The notes under the pieces were generated by a model. That model saw only the letters and a list, made by a program, of their open reading frames with translations, had not been told where the DNA came from and did no database searches. The translations under genes and the position numbers were made by a program. A stretch of 15,759 bases of DNA from an uncultured Planctomycetaceae bacterium (GTDB lineage: Bacteria; Planctomycetota; Planctomycetia; Planctomycetales; Planctomycetaceae): positions 1 through 15,759 of the forward strand of contig CAIXQV010000030.1 in the NCBI GenBank assembly GCA_903921605.1, written 5' to 3'. Below are positions 7,281 through 15,237 of this stretch, one piece after another; position 1 is the stretch's first letter; each line of letters opens with the position of its first letter.

Positions 7281-7970
7281 ATGCTTAAGAAAGAACAAAT
7301 GCGGCGTTGGCTGACTGAGCGGCTGCAGACTCAAAAACAGCTTGTGATGGCGGCGATGGCGGGAATGGCTGTCATCGGCACGGTTGCCACATTGATCGAG
7401 TTCGTGCTGTTCTATGTGATCATTCGCTACGGTTTTCTGAAGAGCGGTGCTCCGGCCATGCTGGCCACGCTAATGATCCAGGCAACGATTCAATACTTCA
7501 CACTGCTGTGGATGCCAAAACAACTGGCCGACATCGACCATGAATCGGTCTCTGAAGATGAGGTGACGATCGTCAAATCCGCGGCCACGATGTCTTCCGC
7601 GTGGACCTATGCTTTTGGTAGCCTTGAGTCGGACCGGACGTGGATAGAAATTCTCCTGGGATTGCTCTCGCTGCCACAGCGAATGTTTGCCGCAGCCTGG
7701 TTTTCATGGCAGCGAAAAGGCGAAATTGATGCGGTCGAAATTGCCCCGTGTGCCTTGATCCTGCGCCTGCTCCATAAAGAGGCCGAACGAGTGGATCTGA
7801 AGAAGATCACGGAAGAGGTAGAACTGACCGATCTCGCCCAGACTTTACGCCAGGTGTCGCTGATCGACGGTGTTGTGTTCCTGACACGGAACTCCGTGGG
7901 ACTGAGCCTTGCCAATCGCCTGGTCGACGATATCGAAGCGTGGCGAAAGAAAAATACCGAACCTCAATAA
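7281..7970 (+). CDS. Unrecognised two-TM membrane protein with C-terminal cytoplasmic domain
   Basis: I do not recognise this 229-residue protein. After a basic, amphipathic start (MLKKEQMRRWLTERLQTQKQ) there are two membrane helices, about 21-50 and 57-78. A soluble part begins with an acidic segment (HESVSEDEVT) and includes an amphipathic or re-entrant helix (about 120-143). The C-terminal 75 residues (CALILRLLHKEAERVDL... ending SLANRLVDDIEAW) alternate helices and a short strand in a way that could be a small winged-helix-like fold, but this is guesswork. The coding frame is continuous and composition resembles neighbouring genes, so it is very likely a real gene. It stands alone on the plus strand, convergent with the next gene (45-bp gap), and has only a weak Shine-Dalgarno. 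Confidence 0.75.
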   Translation: MLKKEQMRRWLTERLQTQKQLVMAAMAGMAVIGTVATLIEFVLFYVIIRYGFLKSGAPAMLATLMIQATIQYFTLLWMPKQLADIDHESVSEDEVTIVKSAATMSSAWTYAFGSLESDRTWIEILLGLLSLPQRMFAAAWFSWQRKGEIDAVEIAPCALILRLLHKEAERVDLKKITEEVELTDLAQTLRQVSLIDGVVFLTRNSVGLSLANRLVDDIEAWRKKNTEPQ

Positions 7971-8015
7971 CGTGTTGGCGAAGTTCGAATTTGTTCGGGT
8001 TCAGAAAATTGCCGT

Positions 8016-9191
8016 TCAGTGAGTTTCACGTAGATCTTGTCTGGTATCGATTTGAAGTTCTCGGCGTTTCCACCAGCATGGGAACTCGGGCTCTGAGATA
8101 TCAACTCGGAATCGCACGGACTCTGGAGCCTGAGCCAACAGGCTCTGAATCACGGCCCGCTGGAATCGATCTTCGGGATACATCGGCGACCTGGTCTGTT
8201 GCAGCGACCACCGGTCCAGTTTGACGACACACCATTCACTGAGCGGTGCAGGATCAGCGATGGCGTTTCGTACTGTCTCTGGGAAATGTTCGCGATCGGA
8301 TTCATGAACGGACAGGATCCACGATTCGGGTCGACTGGAATAGAGCTGCCATGATGGCCAATTGTCTGCGATTCCGATCAGGCCGGACAAAGGAAACAAC
8401 CACGTGGCCACCAACACAGCCGTCCTGCGCGGAGCATACGCGGAATCAGCCTTCTCCAATGTTCGACGGAACGGAAACAGAATCGGAACCAGACACAGAA
8501 AACACAGGTTCCACAGCAGCACTCCGGCGTGATGATTTAACCCCAACGGTCCCAGTGCCAACAGCAGTGAACCGTGCAGCAGGATTGCTCCCAGAGCACC
8601 CCAGCGCTGAGTCTTTGGGGACACCAGCAGCAGACCGATCAGGAATTCTCCCAGCGTCATAAAGTGGCATAGCCTCGCAATTTGAAGGGCACCCATTTCC
8701 CATCCTGATTGCCCGGCGAGCTCCAGCAACTGACGCACAATGATTCCGGAAACTCCCAACTCTGGTGTTAATGAGATTCTTGAAAGCGCGGAACAAACGT
8801 AAACGGCAGCGACAGTATGTCTCATGGCCAACAGCAGATCTTTGCGCGGCAGTACGATCAGCCATGCCAGATTCAGCATCGTCAGCCAATGCCACGATTG
8901 AAGGCGATGCTGATTCGAAACGGCCAGAACAAGGCTGCAGACAAAGGCCGCGATCGAAGCTTTTACGATAAGTTTCGATGGATCCTTGATCGGCAGAGCG
9001 ACAATCGCCGCGCAGGCCATCATGAGGCCGACTGTGGCGACCTGAGAGATTGCCGTTGGGAGTGCCATCAGCAAAGGAATCTGCGGAAACGCCGAAGTGC
9101 CCCACCACAGCGGAAACGTCGCGAGGATCAGGACGAGCTCGAAAACCGCAAGGCACTTGATCGCGAGGACTGCTCGTGATTCCGGGTCCAT
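8016..9191 (-). CDS. Polytopic membrane protein, distantly DoxX/HTTM-like, with C-terminal soluble domain
   Basis: Unknown function. The 391-residue form has about eight hydrophobic helices (roughly 8-30, 38-68, 74-91, 100-115, 124-140, 170-190, 198-216 and 222-240) plus one more near 257-275. A soluble tail of about 110 residues follows, with WPSWQLY at its start (278-284) and FPCWWKRRE near the end (370-378). The layout and the N-x-x-R-x-Q-x-W motif (93-100) recall DoxX and HTTM-type proteins, the latter related to vitamin-K-dependent carboxylase membrane domains, but no catalytic residue is certain. I chose ATG 9191 (GGGGA 10 nt upstream, transmembrane start follows directly); a GTG at 9284 behind an AGGA and an ATG at 9257 are alternatives that add a non-hydrophobic leader. 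Divergent from bioD. Confidence 0.72.
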   Translation of the reverse strand: MDPESRAVLAIKCLAVFELVLILATFPLWWGTSAFPQIPLLMALPTAISQVATVGLMMACAAIVALPIKDPSKLIVKASIAAFVCSLVLAVSNQHRLQSWHWLTMLNLAWLIVLPRKDLLLAMRHTVAAVYVCSALSRISLTPELGVSGIIVRQLLELAGQSGWEMGALQIARLCHFMTLGEFLIGLLLVSPKTQRWGALGAILLHGSLLLALGPLGLNHHAGVLLWNLCFLCLVPILFPFRRTLEKADSAYAPRRTAVLVATWLFPLSGLIGIADNWPSWQLYSSRPESWILSVHESDREHFPETVRNAIADPAPLSEWCVVKLDRWSLQQTRSPMYPEDRFQRAVIQSLLAQAPESVRFRVDISEPEFPCWWKRRELQIDTRQDLRETH

Positions 9192-9201
9192 TGTCAGATG
9201 A

Positions 9202-9206
9202 TCCCC
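9202..9206 (-). promoter_or_regulatory. Shine-Dalgarno GGGGA supporting start at 9191
   Basis: GGGGA on the minus strand, 10 nt before ATG 9191. It favours the short form of the membrane protein, though a GTG at 9284 also has an AGGA in front of it, so the start is not settled. Confidence 0.4.
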
Positions 9207-9332
9207 GTGAACTAGACTTCGCAAGTTAAACACACGGATCCCCGGTTGATTTGGCATTGATCGGAATAGAACGCGGACATTCACTCATCCTCGTCACAGC
9301 AATTTATCTTTTTCCCAGCGGCACTTTATCGA

Positions 9333-10025
9333 ATGAAGACTCTGCTTGTCACCGGAACAGACACTGGCGTCGGCAAGACGTGGGTGACATCACTTCTTGT
9401 ACGAACTTTTCGACAACAAGCAATCCGTACAGGAGCTTACAAGCCTGTCTGCAGCGGCGCTGAAGTGAACTCCAATGGCGAAGTCGTCTGGGCTGATATC
9501 GAAGCCCTGCGTTCCGCTTGTGGGACCGATCCCGAGATTGATCTCGTCTGTCCTCAGCGATTTCATGCAGCGGTCGCTCCGAACATTGCTGCGAGAATGG
9601 AGAATCGCCTAGTAGACAGTCGACTATTGATCGATGGCGCCGCCCGCTGGGGATCTCATGTCGATCAACTGATCATCGAAGGGGCCGGGGGGATTTTTTG
9701 TCCTCTGTCAGATGAGCTGACGGTGATGGACGTCGCTGTCGAACTCAACACCCCAACGATTGTTGTCGCTGCCAATCGTCTGGGCGTCATCAATCATACG
9801 CGTCTGACAGTTGAAGCTCTGCAAACGCACGGTGTTAACGTGGTCGCCGTTGTGCTGAACGAGATTAGTTCGGCCGTTCAGGAGAACGCAGATCCTTCCA
9901 TCCCCACGAACGCGGCACAGATCAGGCATTGGCTGCCGAAGACTCCACTGTTCCATTGTCCGTGGCGAGGAACAGAAATCACAGCACTTTCAGAAACCAC
10001 CCGTCTGATGGATCTTCTGGAATGA
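9333..10025 (+). CDS. bioD: Dethiobiotin synthetase
   Basis: ATP-dependent closure of the ureido ring: 7,8-diaminopelargonate plus CO2 gives dethiobiotin, the penultimate step of biotin synthesis in the cytoplasm. The 230-residue protein has the P-loop GTDTGVGKT (8-16), the catalytic lysine K37 in AYKPVCSG, Mg-binding D55 in ADIE, the substrate-loop motif AVAPNIAAR (80-88), and EGAGG (116-120) with E116; VVAANRLG (144-151) is the usual later strand. Length matches the family. No other bio gene is in the window, so bioD is apart from the rest of the pathway, or the remainder lies elsewhere. The stop TGA overlaps the start of the downstream CLC gene (ATGA), implying translational coupling to an unrelated transporter. 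Ribosome-binding site weak. Confidence 0.95.
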   Translation: MKTLLVTGTDTGVGKTWVTSLLVRTFRQQAIRTGAYKPVCSGAEVNSNGEVVWADIEALRSACGTDPEIDLVCPQRFHAAVAPNIAARMENRLVDSRLLIDGAARWGSHVDQLIIEGAGGIFCPLSDELTVMDVAVELNTPTIVVAANRLGVINHTRLTVEALQTHGVNVVAVVLNEISSAVQENADPSIPTNAAQIRHWLPKTPLFHCPWRGTEITALSETTRLMDLLE

Positions 10026-11266
10026 CTTCGCCCGGTTACCTGCTGAAGTGGACTCTTCTGGCCAGTCTCCTTGGGATTTTGACGGGTTCGTCGTGCGCGT
10101 TGTTTCTTTGGCTTCTGGATCATTGTTCCAGGTGGCAGGCCGAGAACTTCTGGCTCCTGTGGCTGTTGCCGATAGCGGGCGTTCTGATCGGATATGTTTA
10201 CTCCACATTCGGCAAATCGACGGAGGCAGGAAACAATCTGATTCTGAATGAGATTCATGAACCCGGCGAAGGAGTTCCACTGCGGATGGTTCCGTTGGTG
10301 CTGTTGAGTACTCTGGTGACTCATTTGTTTGGTGGCTCGGCTGGCCGTGAAGGGACGGCCGTGCAAATGGGTGGTAGTCTGGCCGCCGGCCTGTCACGAC
10401 TCATTCCGAGAATGAGCATCGAAGATACAAAGATTCTGCTCACGGCCGGTATTGCATCCGGGTTTGCAGGTGTTTTTGGAACCCCGGTGGCGGGAATGAT
10501 CTTTGCCATGGAAGTGCTGACGGTGGGGCGTCTGAATTCGACCAGCATCCTTCCATGCATGATCGCATCGATCGCAGCAGATCAAACCTGTCTCGCCTGG
10601 GGCATCGGGCATACTCACTATTCGATCGCGTCGTTGCTTCCAGCCGGAGCCACCTCGCATCTGGCGCCATTCGAGGCTCGGCTGCTGCTCTGCACTGTGC
10701 TTGCCGGTGTCGCCTTTGGTCTGGCCAGTCTGATGTTCACGGAACTGTCTCATTTCCTGAGTCGACAGTTCAAAAGACTCATCCCAAATCCGCTGCTGCG
10801 ACCGTTCGTCGGTGGCGTGCTGGTGATCGCGCTGTTCCTGATCGCGCGAACAGACGACTATCTTGGCCTTGGCGTGAAGTCAGCCGATGAGCAATCTGTC
10901 ACCATTGTCAGAGCCTTTCAAGCGGGAGGGGCGGAGACGTGGAGTTGGCTTTGGAAGCTGGTGTTTACCGTGGTGACGCTCAGCAGTGGCTTCAAGGGAG
11001 GCGAGGTAACGCCGTTGTTCTTTATCGGAGCAACACTTGGAAACACCTTGTCTTCGTTTCTGGGAGTTCCACCCGACCTGTTTGCCGCCCTGGGGTTTGT
11101 TGCGATCTTTGCGGCCGCTACGAATTGCCCATTGGCCAGCACTGTGATGGCGGTCGAACTCTTCGGCGGCGAATTCCTGCTTTACTTCTCCGTCGCCTGC
11201 CTGGTGGCGTGCTTTGTCAGCGGACGATCAAGCATCTATTCTGCTCAACGACACTGCGAAATTTGA
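10022..11266 (+). CDS. CLC-family anion/proton antiporter, probable fluoride exporter (CLC-F branch)
   Basis: Inner-membrane antiporter of the ClC superfamily, 414 residues, with many hydrophobic helices. Key motifs: GREGT at 108-112, with gating glutamate E110 and T in place of the proline of the chloride-type GREGP; GNNLI (70-74), where Cl- transporters have the chloride-coordinating serine of GSGIP; GFAGVFGTPVAGMIFAMEV (148-166), conserved in all CLCs; and GFKGGEVTPLFFIGATLG (323-340), where chloride CLCs have G-x-PGG. Loss of the serine, GREGT and KGGEVTP together are features of CLC-F proteins that exchange F- for H+ and protect cells from fluoride. Start is the ATG of an ATGA overlap with bioD; an in-frame extension to 9929 lies wholly inside bioD. 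No fluoride (crcB-type) riboswitch was recognised upstream of bioD. Family certain, fluoride specificity inferred. Confidence 0.9.
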   Translation: MTSPGYLLKWTLLASLLGILTGSSCALFLWLLDHCSRWQAENFWLLWLLPIAGVLIGYVYSTFGKSTEAGNNLILNEIHEPGEGVPLRMVPLVLLSTLVTHLFGGSAGREGTAVQMGGSLAAGLSRLIPRMSIEDTKILLTAGIASGFAGVFGTPVAGMIFAMEVLTVGRLNSTSILPCMIASIAADQTCLAWGIGHTHYSIASLLPAGATSHLAPFEARLLLCTVLAGVAFGLASLMFTELSHFLSRQFKRLIPNPLLRPFVGGVLVIALFLIARTDDYLGLGVKSADEQSVTIVRAFQAGGAETWSWLWKLVFTVVTLSSGFKGGEVTPLFFIGATLGNTLSSFLGVPPDLFAALGFVAIFAAATNCPLASTVMAVELFGGEFLLYFSVACLVACFVSGRSSIYSAQRHCEI

Positions 11267-11295
11267 AGGCTAGTTGTCAACCAATTGAAGTCGAA

Positions 11296-12246
11296 TCAGG
11301 ATTTCGCCTGACTCTGTTCCAGCTTTGATTTGTACCACTCCATCGTCGACTTCAAACCTTCCGCCAGCCGTACTTGCGGTTCCCAGCCCAGCAGAGTTCT
11401 TGCCTTGGTAATATCCGGGCATCGCTTCTTGGGATCATCTTTCGGCAGCGGCATGTGAACGACTTTGGAGCGACTGCCGGTGACCTTGATCACGGCTTCA
11501 GCCAGTTCCAGCATCGTATTCTCAACGGGGTTACCGATGTTGATCGGACCAGTATGTTCGTCCTGATCCATCAACTTCATCATGCCCGCGATAAGATCAT
11601 GGCAATAGCAGAATGAACGAGTCTGTAAGCCATCTCCGTACACCGTCAGATCTTCGCCCTTGAGCGCCTGCATGATGAAGTTCGAGACCACTCGACCGTC
11701 ATCCGGAGCCATGCGAGGACCATAGGTGTTGAAGATTCGGATAATGCGAATTTCAGTCCCATGTTCCTGATGATAGTTCACCATCAGCGATTCCGCGATG
11801 CGTTTGCCTTCGTCGTAGCAACTGCGAGGACCGATCGGATTGACATGCCCCCAGTAATCTTCAGTCTGAGGATGAACCAGCGGATCGCCATAGACTTCTG
11901 ACGTCGAAGCATGCAGAACTCGCGCACCGCAACGCTTGGCGAGACCCATGATGTTGACCATTCCCACCGTGGACGTCTTAATCGTTTTGATGGGGTTGAA
12001 CTGGTAAGCTTCTGGAGACGCCGGACACGCCAGGTTGAAGATCCGATCGGCTTCGACATACAGCGGATGTACGATATCGTGGCGAATCAGCTCAAAGCGA
12101 GGATGCCCGATCAGGTGCCGAACGTTCTCTTTTGATCCTGTGAAGAAATTGTCCACACAGATCACATCATCGCCGCGTTCGATCAGTCGATCGCAGAGAT
12201 GACTTCCCAGAAACCCAGCACCACCAGTAACAAGAACAGTTGTCAT
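11296..12246 (-). CDS. uxs: UDP-glucuronate decarboxylase (UDP-xylose synthase), extended SDR family
   Basis: NAD-dependent decarboxylation of UDP-glucuronate to UDP-xylose, a sugar donor for cell-surface polysaccharides. The 316-residue protein has the Rossmann motif GGAGFLG (8-14) at its N-terminus, VDNFFTG (31-37), the catalytic triad with T115, Y144 and K148 (ASTSEVYGD and SCYDEGK), and E117 of the TSE motif typical of decarboxylases. [10 protein letters not shown] (170-179), [13 protein letters not shown] (202-214) and NIGNP (236-240) complete the substrate site and closely fit bacterial UXS. I chose ATG 12246, which puts the dinucleotide motif at the normal position; an in-frame extension to 12333 is encoded by a repeat element and should be discarded. 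Same strand as gltX, 148 bp downstream, so co-transcription is possible. Convergent with the CLC gene (29-bp gap). The symbol is the generic one for this activity. Confidence 0.92.
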   Translation of the reverse strand: MTTVLVTGGAGFLGSHLCDRLIERGDDVICVDNFFTGSKENVRHLIGHPRFELIRHDIVHPLYVEADRIFNLACPASPEAYQFNPIKTIKTSTVGMVNIMGLAKRCGARVLHASTSEVYGDPLVHPQTEDYWGHVNPIGPRSCYDEGKRIAESLMVNYHQEHGTEIRIIRIFNTYGPRMAPDDGRVVSNFIMQALKGEDLTVYGDGLQTRSFCYCHDLIAGMMKLMDQDEHTGPINIGNPVENTMLELAEAVIKVTGSRSKVVHMPLPKDDPKKRCPDITKARTLLGWEPQVRLAEGLKSTMEWYKSKLEQSQAKS

Positions 12247-12272
12247 AAGTTGAAACATCCAGTCTCGAGGGA

Positions 12273-12387
12273 GCGAGCGACAGGGCGTCAGCCCTCCGAG
12301 TCGATCACTTTCACTTTGAAATACTGATTTCACAATGTGCTTCGAATGAAGACCTGGCGCTCGGAGGGCTCACGCCCTGCCGCTCGC
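12273..12387. repeat. 115-nt inverted-repeat element between gltX and uxs
   Basis: Two 28-nt arms, 12273-12300 and 12360-12387, are inverted copies with 26 of 28 positions complementary, separated by 59 nt. Each arm also contains its own short hairpin, AGGGC-GTCA-GCCCT (12282-12295) and AGGGC-TCAC-GCCCT (12365-12378). The element fills most of the 148-bp gap between gltX (ends 12395) and the UXS gene (starts 12246). It is unrelated in sequence to the element at 3275-3373, but the plan (a pair of inverted units, each self-folding) is the same. It could be a REP-like pair acting as an mRNA stabiliser or partial terminator between the two genes; that is inference. Confidence 0.8.
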
Positions 12388-12394
12388 CGACGGA

Positions 12395-13972
12395 CTAAAC
12401 TCGTTGAGATTCCGCGAGACCGATCGCTCGGTCCATGCGACGTACCACGCATTCACGTCCGAGAAGTTCCAGAGATTTAAACAAGTCCGCTCCCTGAGCT
12501 TTCCCGGTTACACACAGCCGAAGTGCTGGAAAGACATCGCCAACTTTGACCTGCTTTTCGGCAGCAAATCCCTGCAGGAGATCATGAATTGGCCCGGCAA
12601 CAAAGTCTGTCAAATTGCTGAGCCGCTTCTGAAGATCACGCAGCAGATCAATCGCGTTCTCTGGTTTCACAACGCGTTTCTGGAAGTTCTTGTCATCAAT
12701 CTTCAGGTCTTCGTCAACAACAAAAAACTCATCCAGCTGAAAGATGTCACCAAACACACGCAGGCGGTCACCAGCCAGTTCAATGACACTGGCCACGCGA
12801 TCACGTGTTAAGGGATCCGCCTCATCATCAATCAGGCCGGCCTTCTTGAGAAACGGCAGACATCCGTCCAGCTTCTCGCTGGCTGGCAACTGACTCATCC
12901 AGTGCGCCTGAAAGTTCAGAAGTTTGTCCGGATCCAGTCCCGCAGCACTTTTGATAACTCGTTCAAGCGTAAACTTCTGCTGCATATCATCCAACGAGAA
13001 AAACTCTGTCTGATCATCCAGCGACCAGCCCAGCCGCACGAGTGCATTCAGTACCCCGGCCGGCAGGAAGCCAACCTGTTGATAATACGCCACCATCACT
13101 GGCGACAAGGCATCAGACTTGGGATCGATGCCAATGCGACTCAGGACCTGATCGCCCAGTTCGAACAGCTTCTGAAACTGTGGATTGGTGCGATACTTGT
13201 CGATCTTACGCTTACTCATTTTCTCTTTGCCGCCCGGAGAGGCAACGTAAGGAATATGAGCCCACTCCGGAGTCTTATTCCCGAGCGCTCGATGTAGCAG
13301 CACTTGAATCGGCGTGTTCGGCAAATGTTCCTCGGCACGGATCACATGAGTAATCTCCAGGGCCGCATCGTCGACGACGGTGGCAAAGTTGTAGAGCGGA
13401 GACCCATCACTGCGCGCCACCACAGGATCCGGCATCAGACTGCAATCCCATTCGACGCGACCACGCACATGATCGTCGATCACGACCTTGTCGCCGCGAG
13501 GAACCAACAGGCGAACAACGAACGCACGCCCTTCCGCAATGCGTTGCAGAACCTCATCGTTGCTCAGTGACAGCGACGCGCGGCTGCTGATGTAAACGCG
13601 TTTTTCTTTTTCCGCCGCTTCGCGCTGGGCCTGAGTTTCTTCCGGTGTTTCAAAGTCGCGATAAGCGCGGCCTGCGTCGAGAAGTTTTTTCAGAGCGGCG
13701 TCGTAGGACGCGCGGCGTTGCGATTGAAAATAGGGAGCATACGGACCACCGACTTCCGGACCTTCATCCCAGTCGAGCCCCAGCCAGCGAAACGCGTCCA
13801 GAATTGGCCCGAGGGCCGCATCGATATTTCGTTGCTGATCCGTATCGTCGATACGCAGAATAAACTGGCCCCGATTTCGGCGCGCCCACAACCAACAGAA
13901 CAAAGCCGTCCGCATTCCACCGATGTGCATGTATCCGGTCGGGCTGGGGGCAAAACGAGTTCGAACAGACAT
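12395..13972 (-). CDS. gltX: Glutamyl-tRNA synthetase
   Basis: Class I aminoacyl-tRNA synthetase that charges tRNA-Glu (and possibly tRNA-Gln if the cell uses the transamidation route). In 525 residues: RFAPSPTGYMHIGG (6-19) contains the HIGH-type motif, RIDDTD (40-45) binds substrate, VIRAEEHLPNTP (210-221) is typical, and EKMSKRK (250-256) is the KMSKS loop. The zinc-binding cysteine cluster of E. coli GluRS is absent (AYRDFETPEE at 103-112). About 35 extra residues (roughly 256-291) sit between KMSKR and the conserved region Y-x2-VGFLP-x2-VLN-x-LVRLGWSLDD, so it is longer than the common 465-500. The C-terminal anticodon-binding domain is intact to the end. ATG 13972 puts the catalytic motif at the normal place. 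It is the first gene of a possible gltX-uxs unit. Confidence 0.95.
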   Translation of the reverse strand: MSVRTRFAPSPTGYMHIGGMRTALFCWLWARRNRGQFILRIDDTDQQRNIDAALGPILDAFRWLGLDWDEGPEVGGPYAPYFQSQRRASYDAALKKLLDAGRAYRDFETPEETQAQREAAEKEKRVYISSRASLSLSNDEVLQRIAEGRAFVVRLLVPRGDKVVIDDHVRGRVEWDCSLMPDPVVARSDGSPLYNFATVVDDAALEITHVIRAEEHLPNTPIQVLLHRALGNKTPEWAHIPYVASPGGKEKMSKRKIDKYRTNPQFQKLFELGDQVLSRIGIDPKSDALSPVMVAYYQQVGFLPAGVLNALVRLGWSLDDQTEFFSLDDMQQKFTLERVIKSAAGLDPDKLLNFQAHWMSQLPASEKLDGCLPFLKKAGLIDDEADPLTRDRVASVIELAGDRLRVFGDIFQLDEFFVVDEDLKIDDKNFQKRVVKPENAIDLLRDLQKRLSNLTDFVAGPIHDLLQGFAAEKQVKVGDVFPALRLCVTGKAQGADLFKSLELLGRECVVRRMDRAIGLAESQRV

Positions 13973-14759
13973 GTCAGGATTTCAGTCGAGAATAGGAGAC
14001 TCAAACATTTACAAAACGTTGCCCCTCACCAGTCAAATCTCATGCGGCTGAAACAGCGTCAGGAATTTCGGGACAGGGCCTGTTCTGAGCAAGGATTCCT
14101 CAGAATACCAGAACGCTCAGGAATCGTAACGGGACGAGTACCGTCATCAAATGCCAAGTCTCGATCAGGTCCATCGGATTCCATCATCTCAGCACGACTT
14201 CTCAGAGTTGGCCGCGAAAAATTGCAACGTCAGCTGCAACGGGTTTACCTGCCGCAGTCTTTCCTGCCGGTGGCCACGCAACATTTTTCATCGGCGCGTT
14301 TTTCCGTAAAGAAATCCTCATAATCCTGCCGCCATCGCGAAACCAGCGGGCATTATGATGCTGAGTTCTGTTGCCAGAATGCCTCAGTGGGGTTCTGCGA
14401 ATGTCGGCCGGTTCACGGGCAAGAGTGGATCTGTTTCGGAGTGATCCATGAGAACAGGACAGCAACAGTGATGCTGGGAGGGCTGCAACAAAATCAACTG
14501 TTGCCTGAGTTGCTACCCGGAACCAGCACGACGCCAACTCTTGATTGATCAGCATTAAGAAATTTGCAGGACCATTGAGGCACATGGTGAAACGAGACCC
14601 GAATACTTCTGTTGCATCAGAAAATTCAGTAGACTCGCGACGTGATATCCCCAGGAGCCACCGCTGTATTCAGCAGCGGATAACGCCTTTGGATTAGCAA
14701 TGGTGCGTACTCTGCTTTGAATGATCAGGTTCGTTTCTCCGCAATTGGCAGTTTCAGAA
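13973..14759. other. Intergenic gap of 787 bp with several hairpins, no credible gene
   Basis: Open frames on both strands here are short or overlap gltX antisense and show no domain, so I call no gene. Visible structures: a 9-bp hairpin at 14081-14107 (TTCTGAG/CTCAGAA core, extended by G-T and T-A); TGGATC/GATCCA at 14426-14448; CAGAA/TTCTG at 14375-14397; and three segments that could pair in exclusive ways, CTGTTGC (14368-14374), GCAACAGT (14462-14469) and ACTGTTGC (14497-14504). These could belong to a structured RNA or be chance. The part next to 13972 should hold the gltX promoter and the part before 14760 that of the small membrane protein. Confidence 0.45.
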
Positions 14760-15065
14760 ATGCGTGGTCCAGGATCCAAGCCCAGTCTCTTGTTTCAGTT
14801 GGTCATTCCGGCAACAGCCGTCTTTGTAATCACCATTTTGTCTTTGATTGCTGTTGTCTTTAGTGATCCTCGCGCGCCTGTGGCGCAGTGGCTGAATCAT
14901 CACGGGAACAAGTTGTTGGTGGGTGAGTTTGTCGTTGTGATTATCCTGAGCATTCTCGCGATGGCCGTGGATCGCATACAGACCCTGCGTCAGATTAAGC
15001 AGGATAGCCTGCCGCAGGCGGGCAACTCGTCGACAAGTGGAGAAACGACGTCAGTCGAGAAATGA
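14760..15065 (+). CDS. Small two-TM membrane protein, function unknown
   Basis: I do not recognise the family. In the 101-residue form, two membrane helices are predicted at about 12-35 and 51-70, joined by a short loop (SDPRAPVAQWLNHHGNKL). A charged segment (DRIQTLRQIKQD) and a Ser/Thr-rich polar tail follow. This resembles small inner-membrane accessory proteins but gives no functional hint. Start uncertain: ATG 14760 gives a compact N-terminus; an in-frame ATG at 14721 adds 13 residues, and neither has a clear Shine-Dalgarno. A strong intrinsic terminator begins about 50 nt after the stop, which supports a real transcription unit. It stands alone on the plus strand, convergent with the next gene. 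Confidence 0.65.
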   Translation: MRGPGSKPSLLFQLVIPATAVFVITILSLIAVVFSDPRAPVAQWLNHHGNKLLVGEFVVVIILSILAMAVDRIQTLRQIKQDSLPQAGNSSTSGETTSVEK

Positions 15066-15112
15066 TTAAGGGCCAAGGGAATCAGCGCCGACCATTAAAT
15101 GTTGAAACAATG

Positions 15113-15152
15113 AAAGCTCGTCCGATGAGATTGTCGGACGAGCTTTTCTTTT
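15113..15152 (+). terminator. Intrinsic terminator between convergent genes
   Basis: Perfect 13-bp stem, AAAGCTCGTCCGA (15113-15125) with its complement at 15134-15146, an 8-nt loop, and a T-rich tail (TTTTCTTTT from 15144). It follows the small membrane protein gene. On the minus strand the same hairpin lies after the pilin-like gene, followed by TTTCATTGTTTC, so it may work weakly in both directions. Confidence 0.9.
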
Positions 15153-15237
15153 GGGAGAGGGGAAGGACGCAATTCAGAAACTGTGACAGAGGAGATTGAG
15201 AGAGAGGTCACGTGATCCTGAATTACGCTCGACCAGA

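Noticed and set aside
9192..9332. Possible fluoride riboswitch ahead of bioD and the CLC gene
   Set aside because: I looked for the conserved crcB-motif core and pseudoknot layout and did not see it; a covariance search would be needed to be certain.
9929..10021. Earlier in-frame start for the CLC gene inside bioD
   Set aside because: The 31 added residues are polar and lie wholly within bioD in another frame; the ATGA overlap at 10022 directly precedes the first membrane helix.
12247..12333. N-terminal extension of the UXS gene to 12333
   Set aside because: The extra 29 residues are translated from the inverted-repeat element and place the Rossmann motif too far from the start; ATG 12246 fits the family.
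13718..14323. 201-residue plus-strand open frame overlapping the gltX 5' end
   Set aside because: Antisense to conserved gltX codons for half its length; composition is that of a shadow frame.
14202..14585. 127-residue minus-strand open frame in the gap upstream of gltX
   Set aside because: Arg/Pro-rich, no recognisable domain, no ribosome-binding site, and it overlaps the hairpin cluster.
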